Position numbers and translations under genes: made by a program. From Pseudoalteromonas sp. GCY (GTDB lineage: Bacteria; Pseudomonadota; Gammaproteobacteria; Enterobacterales; Alteromonadaceae), in the NCBI RefSeq assembly GCF_016695175.1, contig NZ_CP068023.1:3301501-3365500 (forward strand): a DNA stretch of 64,000 bases. The letters run 5' to 3'. Below the pieces are notes generated by a model. The model searched no databases. It saw nothing but the letters and a program-made list of their open reading frames with translations, and was not told the DNA's origin. Positions 45,056 to 55,663 of the stretch are shown piece after piece. Each line of letters opens with the position of its first letter. Position 1 is the first letter of the stretch.

Positions 45056-45078
45056 CTCGCGCTACGCGAGCGTTATAC
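45022..45078 (+). other. attC-like site of cassette 5
   Basis: R'' AGCTAAC (45022-45028) is complementary to GTTAGCT at the cassette start (44058-44064). It is followed by AAACG and CGTCAATCAGGAC, an internal GCTCGC / GCGAGC hairpin, and the R' core GTTATAC (45072-45078). The layout resembles short Vibrio-type sites. Confidence 0.55.
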
Positions 45079-45098
45079 GTATAGGGTGGACTCATAGT

Positions 45099-45203
45099 AT
45101 GGGAAAGAGTGAAAGGCTAGAATTATTTAGAATCAAACTACAAGAGAGTGAAGGAGAATCTACTGTAACTCCTCCAAAAAATAGCAGGCCAGCATCACTA
45201 TAA
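45099..45203 (+). CDS. 34-residue ORF in the last, truncated cassette
   Basis: ATG at 45099 follows GGTGGA by 7 bases. The product starts MGKSERLELFRIKLQESEGE and ends SRPASL; it is charged and soluble. It may be a genuine short cassette gene or the start of a longer one cut off near the guaA boundary, since no R'' or attC site follows before guaA. A longer in-frame reading from 44994 would translate the attC site and is not accepted. Confidence 0.35.
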   Translation: MGKSERLELFRIKLQESEGESTVTPPKNSRPASL

Positions 45204-45264
45204 ACATCAGTGCGAAGAAACCAAATACCTCCGCAAGGCTTTTTAAGAAAGTAAAAATTCATAA

Positions 45265-45297
45265 AAAAGGCCAGTCAGAAATACTGGCTGGCCTTTT
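45265..45297 (-). terminator. Rho-independent terminator of guaA (island side)
   Basis: Stem AAAAGGCCAGTCAG / CTGGCTGGCCTTTT (one G-T pair) with a 5-nt loop; on the minus strand it ends in a T-run, 42 bases after the guaA stop. It lies inside the island boundary, so the insertion carried its own terminator for guaA. Confidence 0.85.
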
Positions 45298-45338
45298 ATT
45301 AATCTAACAAAAGCTAGGTTAGGTTTTTACAACCAAGC

Positions 45339-46913
45339 CTATTCCCACTCGATTGTCGCTGGCGGCTTACCTGATACATCGTAAACCACGCGAGAAATAC
45401 CATCGATTTCATTGATGATACGATTTGAAACGTGGCCTAATAGCTCGTATGGTAAGTGTGACCAACGTGCTGTCATAAAGTCGATAGTTTCAACACAACG
45501 TAGTGAGATCACCCAGTCGTATTTACGTGCATCGCCCATCACGCCGACAGAGCGTACTGGTAGGAATACGGCGAATGCCTGAGACACTTTGTGATATAGA
45601 TCCGCTTTATGTAGCTCTTCAATGAAGATAGCGTCAGCACGGCGCAGTAAATCACAGTATTCTTTCTTGATTTCGCCAAGTACACGAACACCAAGACCTG
45701 GACCTGGGAACGGGTGACGATAAAGCATGTCATATGGTAGGCCAAGCTCTAGACCAATCTTGCGAACTTCGTCTTTAAATAGTTCACGTAGTGGCTCAAC
45801 CAGTCCTAGCTCCATATCTTCAGGTAATCCACCCACGTTGTGGTGAGATTTGATCACATGCGCTTTACCGGTTTTTGATGCTGCCGATTCGATAACATCA
45901 GGGTAAATTGTACCTTGCGCTAGCCATTTCGCATTCACACGTTGACTTGCTTGCTCATCAAACACATCAATAAAGGTGTGACCGATTGCTTTACGTTTGT
46001 CTTCAGGGTCGTTTAAGCCGTTAAGTGCATTAAGGAAACGATCTTCAGCTTCTACTTTGATGATGTTCAGACCAAACTTATCACCGAACATATCCATTAC
46101 TTGCTGGCCTTCATTCAAGCGCAGCAGGCCATTATCAACAAATACACAGGTTAGCTTGTCGCCAATCGCACGGTGAATAAGCATTGCAACCACTGATGAA
46201 TCAACACCACCAGATAAGCCAAGGATAACTTCGTCATCCCCTACTTTCTCTTTGATACGCTCAATTGCATCTTCAATGATTTGCTCAGGCGTCCATAGTT
46301 TTTCACAACCACAGATATCAATTGCAAAGCGCTCTAGTAAACGCAAACCTTGCTGAGTGTGCGTTACTTCTGGGTGGAACTGTACACCGTAAAAACGCTT
46401 TTCTTCCCAAGACATTGCCGCATGAGGGCAAGTATCCGTTTTCGCTGAAGTTTTGAACGTGTCTGGAATTTTAGCAACTTTGTCACCGTGACTCATCCAC
46501 ACGTCTAGGTAACCTGCACCATCTTCGATGTGATCTTCAATCGCTTCAAATAGCTTACAGTCACCTACTTTCTCTACTTTTGCGTAGCCGAATTCTTTTT
46601 TATCTGAGCTATGTACCTGACCACCAAGCTGCATTGCCATTGTCTGCATACCGTAACAGATACCCAGTACAGGCACACCGGCTTCGAATACGTAATCTGG
46701 TGCTTTTGGGCTACCTTCAAGCGTCGTTGACTCTGGGCCACCTGATAGAATGATACCTTGAGGATTGAACTCACGGATTTGCTCTTCTGTCACATCCCAA
46801 GCCCAAAGTTCACAGTAAACACCAATTTCACGTACACGACGTGCAATTAACTGAGTGTATTGCGAACCAAAGTCTAAGATCAAAATTCGGGAATCGTGGA
46901 TATCTTTGCTCAT
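45339..46913 (-). CDS. guaA: GMP synthase (glutamine-hydrolysing)
   Basis: A 524-residue enzyme converting XMP to GMP with ATP and glutamine. The N-terminal class I amidotransferase has the catalytic Cys in [10 protein letters not shown] (about residue 85) and HPEVTHT. The ATP-pyrophosphatase P-loop is [12 protein letters not shown] (about 232-243), and a C-terminal GMPS dimerisation domain ends [11 protein letters not shown]. It lies downstream of guaB in the usual guaBA order. The last codons double as the attachment site of the island to the left, and the gene end is intact. Confidence 0.97.
   Translation of the reverse strand: MSKDIHDSRILILDFGSQYTQLIARRVREIGVYCELWAWDVTEEQIREFNPQGIILSGGPESTTLEGSPKAPDYVFEAGVPVLGICYGMQTMAMQLGGQVHSSDKKEFGYAKVEKVGDCKLFEAIEDHIEDGAGYLDVWMSHGDKVAKIPDTFKTSAKTDTCPHAAMSWEEKRFYGVQFHPEVTHTQQGLRLLERFAIDICGCEKLWTPEQIIEDAIERIKEKVGDDEVILGLSGGVDSSVVAMLIHRAIGDKLTCVFVDNGLLRLNEGQQVMDMFGDKFGLNIIKVEAEDRFLNALNGLNDPEDKRKAIGHTFIDVFDEQASQRVNAKWLAQGTIYPDVIESAASKTGKAHVIKSHHNVGGLPEDMELGLVEPLRELFKDEVRKIGLELGLPYDMLYRHPFPGPGLGVRVLGEIKKEYCDLLRRADAIFIEELHKADLYHKVSQAFAVFLPVRSVGVMGDARKYDWVISLRCVETIDFMTARWSHLPYELLGHVSNRIINEIDGISRVVYDVSGKPPATIEWE
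45340..45352. repeat. guaA-proximal attachment-site copy
   Basis: TATTCCCACTCGA, covering the last codons and most of the stop of guaA; identical to 39010-39022. Confidence 0.6.
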
Positions 46914-46979
46914 TGATAATCTCGTTAGTTAGGAACTAAACAGGATAAAGCCGCCTTGCGCCTCTATCAAAAGTAATAA

Positions 46980-47000
46980 GGGCTAGCAACTTGCTAGCCC
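46980..47000 (-). terminator. Hairpin between guaB and guaA
   Basis: Perfect 9-bp stem GGGCTAGCA / TGCTAGCCC, 18 bases after the guaB stop. On the minus strand it is followed by TTATTACTTTT, a broken T-run. It may be a partial terminator or an RNA-stabilising hairpin that sets the guaB:guaA ratio. Confidence 0.55.
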
Positions 47001-47018
47001 AGAAACACGCCTTGAGGC

Positions 47019-48551
<1,533 letters not shown>

Positions 48552-48619
48552 TTATGGGAGTAAATAAAATTTAGCAAAAAATGTGATAAAGTGACTGTGA
48601 ATTTTTTATGGAGGCCAAC

Positions 48620-49957
48620 ATGGGATACCCCAATAATAATAAAACCTATTCTGTATCAAGACTTAACAGAGAAATACGCTCGCTCTTAGAACAAGGTTTT
48701 GCCTCTGTACAACTCACCGGAGAAATTTCAAACTTTGTTGCTCCGGCCTCAGGGCATTGGTATTTTTCTCTAAAAGATGACAAAGCACAGATAAAAGCGG
48801 CCATGTGGCGAGGTAATAATCGTTACTGTAACCATCGGCCTGCCAATGGTCAGCAGGTGATGGTACAAGCTAGAGTGTCAGTGTATGAACCGCGAGGCGA
48901 CTATCAATTGATAGTCGAGCAAATGGCCCCTGCCGGTGAAGGTTTGCTCAAGCAACAGTTTGACGCCCTTAAAATGCAGCTAGCCGCAGAAGGCCTGTTT
49001 TCGGCTAGTCACAAAAAGCCTTTGCCAAGTGTCATCAATCGCGTGGGGGTCGTCACCTCAGCGACAGGCGCTGCCATCAAGGATATTTTGACTGTACTCA
49101 AACGCCGTGCCCCACAGTTACAAGTCGTTATTTATCCAGCCCTAGTGCAAGGCGATGAAGCCAAACAGCAGATTTGCAAACAAATCGCTCAGGCGAATGC
49201 TAGACGCGAGGTAGACGTATTGATTGTTGGCAGAGGTGGTGGATCATTAGAAGACTTATGGAGCTTTAACGAGGAATCAGTCGCAAGGGCTATTTTTGCC
49301 AGTTCAATTCCGGTGATAAGCGCAGTAGGCCATGAAATAGATACTACCATTTCCGACTATGTTGCAGATGTCAGAGCGCCAACCCCATCGGCGGCCGCAG
49401 AATTAGTGAGCCCAGACTCAGAAGCGCTAAAATTGCGTACTTCACAGTTACTACAATATCTCCATCAGGCTTTTAAACGTCGCCTTGAAGGTGCATCACA
49501 GCGTTTAGTAAACTTTGAAGCCCGACTGCAGTTACAACACCCTAAGAATCAACTTATGCAGCAAACACAGAGAGTTGATGAGTTAGAACAGCGATTAATT
49601 CGGGCTCAAGCCCATCATTTACGTCAAAAGCAATCGCAATTCCATCTGCTGCAGCATAGATTTGATCGATTACATCCAGAACAAAAGATCGCTCAGTTCA
49701 AGCTATTGGTCGCACAACTCGGTAATAAGTTGCAGTATGCGATGGAGCAAAAGCTTAACACGCAAAGACACCAACTCGCGGTATCAAGCGCAAAACTAGA
49801 CAGCGTCAGTCCACTGGCGGTATTAGCTCGGGGCTATAGTATCGCAAAGCAAGAAGATAAAGTGATTAAGTCAGTAGCGGATGTCGACCCAGAAAAGCCG
49901 ATAATTACGCAACTTGCCGATGGTGAGGTGGTGTCTATGGTAAAATCAACCCAATAA
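48620..49957 (+). CDS. xseA: Exodeoxyribonuclease VII large subunit
   Basis: A 445-residue nuclease subunit. The N-terminal OB fold (VQLTGEISNFVAPASGHWYF, KAAMWRGNNR) is followed by the catalytic core (GVVTSATGAAIKDIL, VGRGGGSLEDLW, SAVGHEIDTTISDYVADVRAPTPSAAAE), then a long coiled coil (about 270-390) that binds XseB. ATG at 48620 is chosen over 48608 because GGAGG (48610-48614) sits 5 bases before it. xseB is not adjacent. It converges on cysE across a strong terminator. Confidence 0.95.
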   Translation: MGYPNNNKTYSVSRLNREIRSLLEQGFASVQLTGEISNFVAPASGHWYFSLKDDKAQIKAAMWRGNNRYCNHRPANGQQVMVQARVSVYEPRGDYQLIVEQMAPAGEGLLKQQFDALKMQLAAEGLFSASHKKPLPSVINRVGVVTSATGAAIKDILTVLKRRAPQLQVVIYPALVQGDEAKQQICKQIAQANARREVDVLIVGRGGGSLEDLWSFNEESVARAIFASSIPVISAVGHEIDTTISDYVADVRAPTPSAAAELVSPDSEALKLRTSQLLQYLHQAFKRRLEGASQRLVNFEARLQLQHPKNQLMQQTQRVDELEQRLIRAQAHHLRQKQSQFHLLQHRFDRLHPEQKIAQFKLLVAQLGNKLQYAMEQKLNTQRHQLAVSSAKLDSVSPLAVLARGYSIAKQEDKVIKSVADVDPEKPIITQLADGEVVSMVKSTQ

Positions 49958-49965
49958 GTGGATAT

Positions 49966-49994
49966 AAAAATGGGGAAGTGATTTCCCCATTTTT
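49966..49994. terminator. Bidirectional terminator between xseA and cysE
   Basis: Perfect 12-bp inverted repeat AAAAATGGGGAA / TTCCCCATTTTT with a 5-nt loop, 8 bases after the xseA stop. Confidence 0.9.
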
Positions 49995-50006
49995 AATCTA
50001 ATAACC

Positions 50007-50828
50007 TTACAACATCGCTGAAGTGATAGACTCATTTTCAAGCTTATCATCATCTTCGAGGAAGTTTTGGTTCATACTCTCTGCAGGGCATGGACAAGAC
50101 GGCTTACCGACAACCTTAGCAGGGATCCCCACTACCGTAGTGTGCGGTGCAACAGGGCTGAGTACAACGGAACCTGCCCCAATTCGAGCGCCCTCTCCTA
50201 CTTCAATGTTGCCAAGTACTTTGGCACCAGCACCAATCAATACACCGGCGCGGATTTTCGGGTGACGATCACCCTGCTCGTTACCCGTACCACCAAGTGT
50301 AACTGATTGCAGAATAGAAACATTATCTTCAATAACCGCGGTTTCACCAATGACTATACCAGTCGCATGGTCAAACATAATACCATGACCGACTTTACAA
50401 GCAGGATGGATGTCAACACCGAATACTTCAGAGGTTCTGCTCTGTATAAAGCGAGCCAGCTCTTTTCTGTCTTGACGCCATAAGCAGTATGCCAATCGAT
50501 GTGCTTGGATTGCATGAAAACCTTTTAGATTTAAAATTACGTTGAGATAACTATCGGCAGCCGGGTCGCGATCTTTAACGGCTTTTATGTCATGTGCAAC
50601 ATGAGTCAGCATGGTATCGCAGTGCACAAAGGCCTGATCAAACAGTTCGCGAATTGTAAATGCTGACACCACGGCATCCGCCAACTTATTTGCAACGATA
50701 AAGCTTAATGCAGAACCAAGACACTCGTGATTTAAAATACTCGAGTAAACGTGACTAGCAAGCAATGGTTCGCGAGCAACCAACTCATTGGCTTCTTCGC
50801 GTAACTTATTCCAAATCTCATGTCTCAT
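50007..50828 (-). CDS. cysE: Serine O-acetyltransferase
   Basis: A 273-residue enzyme that makes O-acetylserine for cysteine synthesis. An N-terminal helical domain (about 1-140) is followed by left-handed beta-helix hexapeptide repeats with the catalytic His/Asp region DIHPACKVGHGIMFDHATGI (about 148-167) and GGTGNEQGDRHPKI. The C-terminus ends ESITSAML, ending in a hydrophobic residue like tails that dock into cysteine synthase; its final residue is Leu instead of the common Ile. The gene is divergent from dgkA. Confidence 0.95.
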   Translation of the reverse strand: MRHEIWNKLREEANELVAREPLLASHVYSSILNHECLGSALSFIVANKLADAVVSAFTIRELFDQAFVHCDTMLTHVAHDIKAVKDRDPAADSYLNVILNLKGFHAIQAHRLAYCLWRQDRKELARFIQSRTSEVFGVDIHPACKVGHGIMFDHATGIVIGETAVIEDNVSILQSVTLGGTGNEQGDRHPKIRAGVLIGAGAKVLGNIEVGEGARIGAGSVVLSPVAPHTTVVGIPAKVVGKPSCPCPAESMNQNFLEDDDKLENESITSAML

Positions 50829-51071
50829 GTGACGAACTTCCGATAATACTGATACTTCTCATAGTGTAACGCTTAGAGTCATTGAGTGTCATGTATTATA
50901 AAAAATCGAGCTTCAAACACTTGGTTATATCTAATAACCAACCAACATATTTTAGTCCGGTGTTAAATCCCCTCTGCTGGACCAAAGATTCTTACAATTT
51001 AGCACTGTCGAACTGAGTAGATCTTCGTATAATAACGCCCCATTGAATACTACCAACGCGGGATCGCTAAT

Positions 51072-51479
51072 ATGTCGATAAAGATCAAGACAACAGATAC
51101 CAACAAACCAAATGGCACAGGGCTTGCGCGGATAATCAAAGCAACGCATTGCTCGGCGAAAGGAATGAAAGCGGCTTATAAAGAAGAATCGGCATTTAGA
51201 CAAGAAACGTGGTTACTGGTGGCAAGTCTTCCTTTATCAATCATATTGGCGCAAAGTATTGCTCAGTGGGCCTTATTGGTCGGTAGTGTACTGTTGATAT
51301 TGGTCATAGAACTTATCAACTCAGCAATCGAAGCGCTGACAGATCGAGTGAGTACCGAACACCATTTACTATCTGGTCGTGCAAAAGATATGGCGTCAGC
51401 GGCCGTTACGCTGACATTATTAATTAGCTCATTAATTTGGATAGCTGCCGCAGTGGAGTGGTTCAACACCATAACCTAA
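51072..51479 (+). CDS. dgkA: Diacylglycerol kinase (prokaryotic)
   Basis: A 135-residue inner-membrane kinase that recycles diacylglycerol to phosphatidic acid. It has the three-helix DgkA layout with KATHCSAKGMKAAYKEESAF (about 23-42), the signature IELINSAIEALTDR (about 78-91) and the C-terminal helix LTLLISSLIWIAAAVEW. The N-terminus is about 15 residues longer than in E. coli. It ends in a terminator shared with the convergent M16 peptidase gene. Confidence 0.93.
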   Translation: MSIKIKTTDTNKPNGTGLARIIKATHCSAKGMKAAYKEESAFRQETWLLVASLPLSIILAQSIAQWALLVGSVLLILVIELINSAIEALTDRVSTEHHLLSGRAKDMASAAVTLTLLISSLIWIAAAVEWFNTIT

Positions 51480-51500
51480 AACTACGCGTGGTTTTGACAC

Positions 51501-51536
51501 AAAAAATGGCGGCTAAATTTTTAGCCGCCATTTTTT
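51501..51536. terminator. Bidirectional terminator between dgkA and the M16 peptidase gene
   Basis: Perfect 16-bp inverted repeat AAAAAATGGCGGCTAA / TTAGCCGCCATTTTTT with a 4-nt loop, one of the strongest hairpins in the window. Confidence 0.92.
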
Positions 51537-51553
51537 ATTAAGCTGAATAATAG

Positions 51554-54430
51554 CTATTCAAACACTTTTTCTACATCTAACGTTTTAATATTCTTACTTG
51601 GAATATTGAGCGGGTATGTAGCAATTTCAGCATCTTCTGCCAGTAATACATCAGGCTTTTTCGTGTTATAAGTCATAGGAGATGGCTGCTCAGCACTTAA
51701 ACGCTGCGCCATATCTTTTGCATCACCAGTGATAAACACATAGTGAATATCTTCGGTCTGCAAATTCTCTTTGATAACACGATTGATGTCTTCAACAGAC
51801 AGCGAGGCTAGCTGCTTTGTCACATAGGCAACAAATTCCTCGGTGTTGTAGAACTGGCTATCAAGTGCATAACCTAGCTGTCTATCTTGGCTCGCCACCA
51901 TTTGCGGCACAAAGTTGATTAAGAAGTTACGTGTTGCTTCAAAGTCTGCTTTGCTCATCCCTTCTTTGATCAGCTTATCAAGTTCAAACAACGCGGTACG
52001 CGTTGCAAAATGGGCATCGTTATTAGAACGAAGTGGGCGTAACCACACCTGGAAAATTTGCTCACTACGACCTAAGTTTGCATCTGGCTTAGTTTGGAAC
52101 ATACCTCGTGGGAAGTATTCGATATAAGCGTAGTCACCATAGTTCATACCACGTACCTGACGGATACGCTGGTACAAGTGGCTGTTTGAACTACGGTGCT
52201 CACCAAAGTATGAACGCACTAACCAAAGCGCGGCCCAGTCTTTGCTGCTACGAACCGTGTCGATTGGGAAACCAAAAGACACCGCTGTTGATTTTGCATT
52301 CTTTTCTACGATGGTTGCGTGATGGCCAAATAGCTTAGGGGCATCTGGTACTTGTAAACGCGCTTCTTCACCTTTAGGTAAAGCCGCAAGGTCGTTAAAC
52401 ATCGCTTCTTTTAGCTGTTTATCGAGTGCACCAGTAATACCCACGTTAAGTTTAGCTTGAGTAAATTGCTGAGCGTAAAAAGCCTTAACGTCATCTAAAG
52501 TGATTGCTTCTAAGTCTGATAAATCACCAAAGTTATAGCTTTCGTATGGGTGGCCTTTGTACAGCTCGTGATAAAGTACTTCTTTACCTAGCTCTTCATC
52601 ATTTGACGCTTTCAAACCAGCCTTAATGCCGTCGATTAGCTCTTTTTTCAGACGTTTAAAATCATCTTCTCTGAACCCTGGGTTCAAAAGCTGCTGACTC
52701 ACAATGCCATACCATTGATCAGCATTGTCTTTATGAATACGACCACGTAAAGAAATCATTTCTTTATCGATTTGATAACCAAAGCTACCAGCAATCGGGT
52801 ACAGCGCCTTTTGAATTTCTTTGTATGATTGCGACTCACTTCCACCATTGGCAATCATAGCCGCAGTAAGCGCAGCAAGACCTTTTTTATCTGCAGGATC
52901 GGCAGCAGCACCTGTGTAAAAAAGAAAGTTCACATCCACCAGCGGTGAGTTATTGGTCTTGTCTAGTACATTGAAATGGCGCGTTACCGGCTTGTCCATT
53001 TTTGCCACTAACTTATCTAAGTTAACTTCCTTATCAAAACCAGGCACAGATTCAAGGGCAGACATAGTTACCGTGGTTCTGCTGCTATCAACAAAGTATT
53101 TATTGGCAATATCACGAATGTCTTTTGCCGTTACTTTGTCGGCACTTGCATACAAAGCGTTGATCACTTCAGGGTCACGCTCAAAGTGCATGTAGCTTGC
53201 AAGTGTCGAAGCAATAGACTGTGATGAGTCAAGGCCGTTAATAAAACTGTACTTTAGATTTGATTTAAGTGCAGCAAGTTTATTTTCATCTACCAGCTCT
53301 GTGCGTGCTTTTGCGTAAGTGTTATTGATTGCATCACGCACTGTCGCCAAATCTTTTTCATCTTCAACTTTAACGAAAACATGCAGAAGACCTGGGTCTT
53401 TGGTTTCAGGGTTGTAGGTAAACATTTGGCTTGCAAGCTGTTTGTCTACCACCAGCTCTTGATACAGCGCTGAGTTTTCAGAGAAATAAAGCTGTGATAT
53501 CAGATCAAGTGCCGCTCGGTCTTTTTTCTTCGGCTCCCATGCAGTGCCTTTATATGAAACAAGCAACCAGTGACCAGGTAAGCCATCGTACTTTTCATGG
53601 ACGTAACGTGCTTTCTCTTGTTTAGGCTCAACTGGAATATCAGCTTGATAGTCACCTTTTTTCCAGTTACCCCAGTGCTTCTTCACCATAGCCATGGTTT
53701 CTTTTGGATCTACGTCACCCACAATGACAAGCGATACGTATTCTGGCTTGTAAAAACGTTCAAAGAAGGTTTTACCATAGGCCATTTGATCAGGCATTGC
53801 TTCGATGTCTTCAAAAAAGCCCATCGTTGTGTGTTTATAGGTATGCTTATCAAATGCCTCTTTTCTTACCGCAGAAAGCAGTTTTCGAACTGGACTGGCA
53901 TTATTTTTAAGGTATTCACCTTTCACAGTTAGTGCTTCAGTACGAAACTGCTCTTCACTGTAAGTTAGGTTTTGAAAGATATCCGCTTCGATTTCTAATA
54001 CTTTATCTAAATGCTGCTTCGAGAAATTTAGGTGGTAGTTAGTGTAGTCATTGGTAGTGTAGGCGCGATTATCAACACCTGAATTTTTCAAAATGTCCGA
54101 ATAAACGTCTTGTGGATACTTTTCTGAGCCTTTGAACATCATATGCTCAAAGAAGTGAGCAAAGCCGGTTTTACCCGCTTCTACTTCATTACGCGAACCA
54201 ACAGAAACCGGAATTTGTAGCGATACCACATCAGGATAGTTAGTTTTAACTACCATGACGCGAAGGCCATTTTCTAGCTCTTCCAAAACATAATCTTGGG
54301 CGAATACTTTATTGGATTGGGCAGCTTGAGTACTTTCAGCTGACTGTTGAGCTTGGTCTGAATTCGTCGCTGCGCAGCCACTAAGCGCTAAGCTTACGGC
54401 AAAGCTGGTTGCTAGTAATTTGAATTTCAT
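51554..54430 (-). CDS. M16 family zinc peptidase, lipoprotein
   Basis: A 958-residue double-M16 (pitrilysin/insulinase-like) protein. The N-terminus MKFKLLATSFAVSLALSGC ends in a lipobox with Cys19, so it is probably a periplasm-facing lipoprotein. The zinc site is in the first half: FAHFFEHMMFKGSEKYP (HxxEH, about residues 77-93), with the downstream Glu in LTVKGEYLKN. The second half is a non-catalytic M16 domain. ATG at 54430 has AGGA 8 bases upstream and gives a clean signal; the frame opens at 54448. Members degrade small proteins and peptides in the envelope. Confidence 0.9.
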   Translation of the reverse strand: MKFKLLATSFAVSLALSGCAATNSDQAQQSAESTQAAQSNKVFAQDYVLEELENGLRVMVVKTNYPDVVSLQIPVSVGSRNEVEAGKTGFAHFFEHMMFKGSEKYPQDVYSDILKNSGVDNRAYTTNDYTNYHLNFSKQHLDKVLEIEADIFQNLTYSEEQFRTEALTVKGEYLKNNASPVRKLLSAVRKEAFDKHTYKHTTMGFFEDIEAMPDQMAYGKTFFERFYKPEYVSLVIVGDVDPKETMAMVKKHWGNWKKGDYQADIPVEPKQEKARYVHEKYDGLPGHWLLVSYKGTAWEPKKKDRAALDLISQLYFSENSALYQELVVDKQLASQMFTYNPETKDPGLLHVFVKVEDEKDLATVRDAINNTYAKARTELVDENKLAALKSNLKYSFINGLDSSQSIASTLASYMHFERDPEVINALYASADKVTAKDIRDIANKYFVDSSRTTVTMSALESVPGFDKEVNLDKLVAKMDKPVTRHFNVLDKTNNSPLVDVNFLFYTGAAADPADKKGLAALTAAMIANGGSESQSYKEIQKALYPIAGSFGYQIDKEMISLRGRIHKDNADQWYGIVSQQLLNPGFREDDFKRLKKELIDGIKAGLKASNDEELGKEVLYHELYKGHPYESYNFGDLSDLEAITLDDVKAFYAQQFTQAKLNVGITGALDKQLKEAMFNDLAALPKGEEARLQVPDAPKLFGHHATIVEKNAKSTAVSFGFPIDTVRSSKDWAALWLVRSYFGEHRSSNSHLYQRIRQVRGMNYGDYAYIEYFPRGMFQTKPDANLGRSEQIFQVWLRPLRSNNDAHFATRTALFELDKLIKEGMSKADFEATRNFLINFVPQMVASQDRQLGYALDSQFYNTEEFVAYVTKQLASLSVEDINRVIKENLQTEDIHYVFITGDAKDMAQRLSAEQPSPMTYNTKKPDVLLAEDAEIATYPLNIPSKNIKTLDVEKVFE

Positions 54431-54700
54431 GAATTTGGTCCTAATCATATTTTTTATTCTAAGTAAGTCGTGTTCACTTACGTTAGCAAACCTCCTGATT
54501 ATGCCCCAAAGTCATACTAATTCGCTAATTTCCAAGGTGATTTACCATCCTAATGTGTAAACAAATATGAAATTTTGGTTTGAGCGCTTGAGATAAATTC
54601 ATAATTATTGAAATTCTTTCATTAAAAAAATCTATCTAGACGTCTAAATGGCTGCTATATTAGTAAAGAGATACAGAAATGCTTTTGTGGAATGAGGATT

Positions 54701-55657
54701 ATGGCTTTAACGCTTCAAGAGAAAATCATTGACCCTAACCAAGGGGTATATTTAATTGGTACCACACCACCAAAGATTGGCACCGACCCAGAGCAGCTAA
54801 AATCAATTGCCGCTAAGCTTTTGGGGCGTTTACATGAGATTGAATACGACGGCGTGATCATCTATGACATTCAAGATGAAAGCAGCCGTACTCAAGTACC
54901 ACGTCCATTTCCTTTTAAGCACACCGTTGATCCGTGTGAATATAGTCAGTTGATCCGCGAATTGTCACACCTTGATGTAATTACGTATAAAAGTGTGGCA
55001 CAGCGCGATAGTGAAGCTTTTGGCAATTGGTTAAGCAGCACCAAACAGCAATATGGGTTAAACAATCTAGTTTTAGTGGGCAGCCCGTCTTCACAAGGCG
55101 ATATTAAGTTACCGCTTTCTGAAGCCTATAAGGTACTGAAGCATCATCAAGATGACTTTTTCTTAGGTGGTGTAACGATTGCAGAGCGCCATGCCAGTAA
55201 GCGTAATGAACACGAAAGATTAATTGATAAGACAGAGCAAGGCTGCCAATTCTTTGTTTCCCAAGCAGTGTATGACGCTCAAGCAACCATAGATCTTATC
55301 ACAAGCTATGCTCGCACCTGTAAACAGCAAGGGCAAACACCAAAACGCATTATTCTTACCTTTACTCCATGTGGTGGAGAAAAGACCTTGCAGTTTATGG
55401 AGTGGCTGGGGATCTCAGTACCAGAAGCAACCAAATGGCGCATGTTAGATTCAGAAAACACACTAAGTGAGTCAATTCGTATTTGTAGAGAAAATCTAGA
55501 TCAAATCTTAAAAAGCTGCTCACATCTAGATATCTCTCTTGGCTTAAATATTGAGAGCTTAACAAACCGAAAAGAAGAAATTGATGCGTCGATAAACCTT
55601 TATAGGCTATTGAAGGCGACCATGGAATTATGCCTTGCGGAAAAGCAAATTGCTTAA
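54701..55657 (+). CDS. Methylenetetrahydrofolate reductase-family protein
   Basis: A 318-residue protein resembling the FAD-dependent methylenetetrahydrofolate reductase barrel (VYLIGTTPPKIG opening, DGVIIYDIQDE, VLVGSPSSQG, CQFFVSQAVYDAQATIDLI, LTFTPCGGEKTLQFMEWLGI). It is more divergent than E. coli MetF, so it may be a relative acting on folates or another substrate. Two in-frame ATGs (54692, 54701) compete; the second follows GAGG with short spacing and is used here. No partner gene is adjacent. A MITE-like element lies between its stop and its terminator. Confidence 0.72.
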   Translation: MALTLQEKIIDPNQGVYLIGTTPPKIGTDPEQLKSIAAKLLGRLHEIEYDGVIIYDIQDESSRTQVPRPFPFKHTVDPCEYSQLIRELSHLDVITYKSVAQRDSEAFGNWLSSTKQQYGLNNLVLVGSPSSQGDIKLPLSEAYKVLKHHQDDFFLGGVTIAERHASKRNEHERLIDKTEQGCQFFVSQAVYDAQATIDLITSYARTCKQQGQTPKRIILTFTPCGGEKTLQFMEWLGISVPEATKWRMLDSENTLSESIRICRENLDQILKSCSHLDISLGLNIESLTNRKEEIDASINLYRLLKATMELCLAEKQIA

Positions 55658-55663
55658 TGCAGT

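Larger units (their letters stand above)
39010..45352. mobile_element. 6.3-kb genomic island at the guaA 3' end, no integrase present
   Basis: A 13-bp direct repeat TATTCCCACTCGA marks both ends: 45340-45352 is the last codons of guaA, and 39010-39022 is a detached copy in the same orientation. The interior differs from its surroundings: very small ORFs, cassette-type genes with AT-rich codon use, attC-like sites, a group II intron relic and a transposase element. Each flank has its own hairpin terminator on the guaA strand. The 3' end of guaA is a known integration site for tyrosine-recombinase islands. No integrase is visible, so the element is either deleted or mobilised in trans. Confidence 0.65.

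Noticed and set aside
44994..45203. 69-residue plus-strand ORF
   Set aside because: Its first half translates the attC-like site; only the part from ATG 45099 is kept, with low confidence.
51014..51032. LexA-like sequence CTGTCGAACTGAGTAG upstream of dgkA
   Set aside because: The second half-site is GTAG instead of ACAG; not a credible SOS box.
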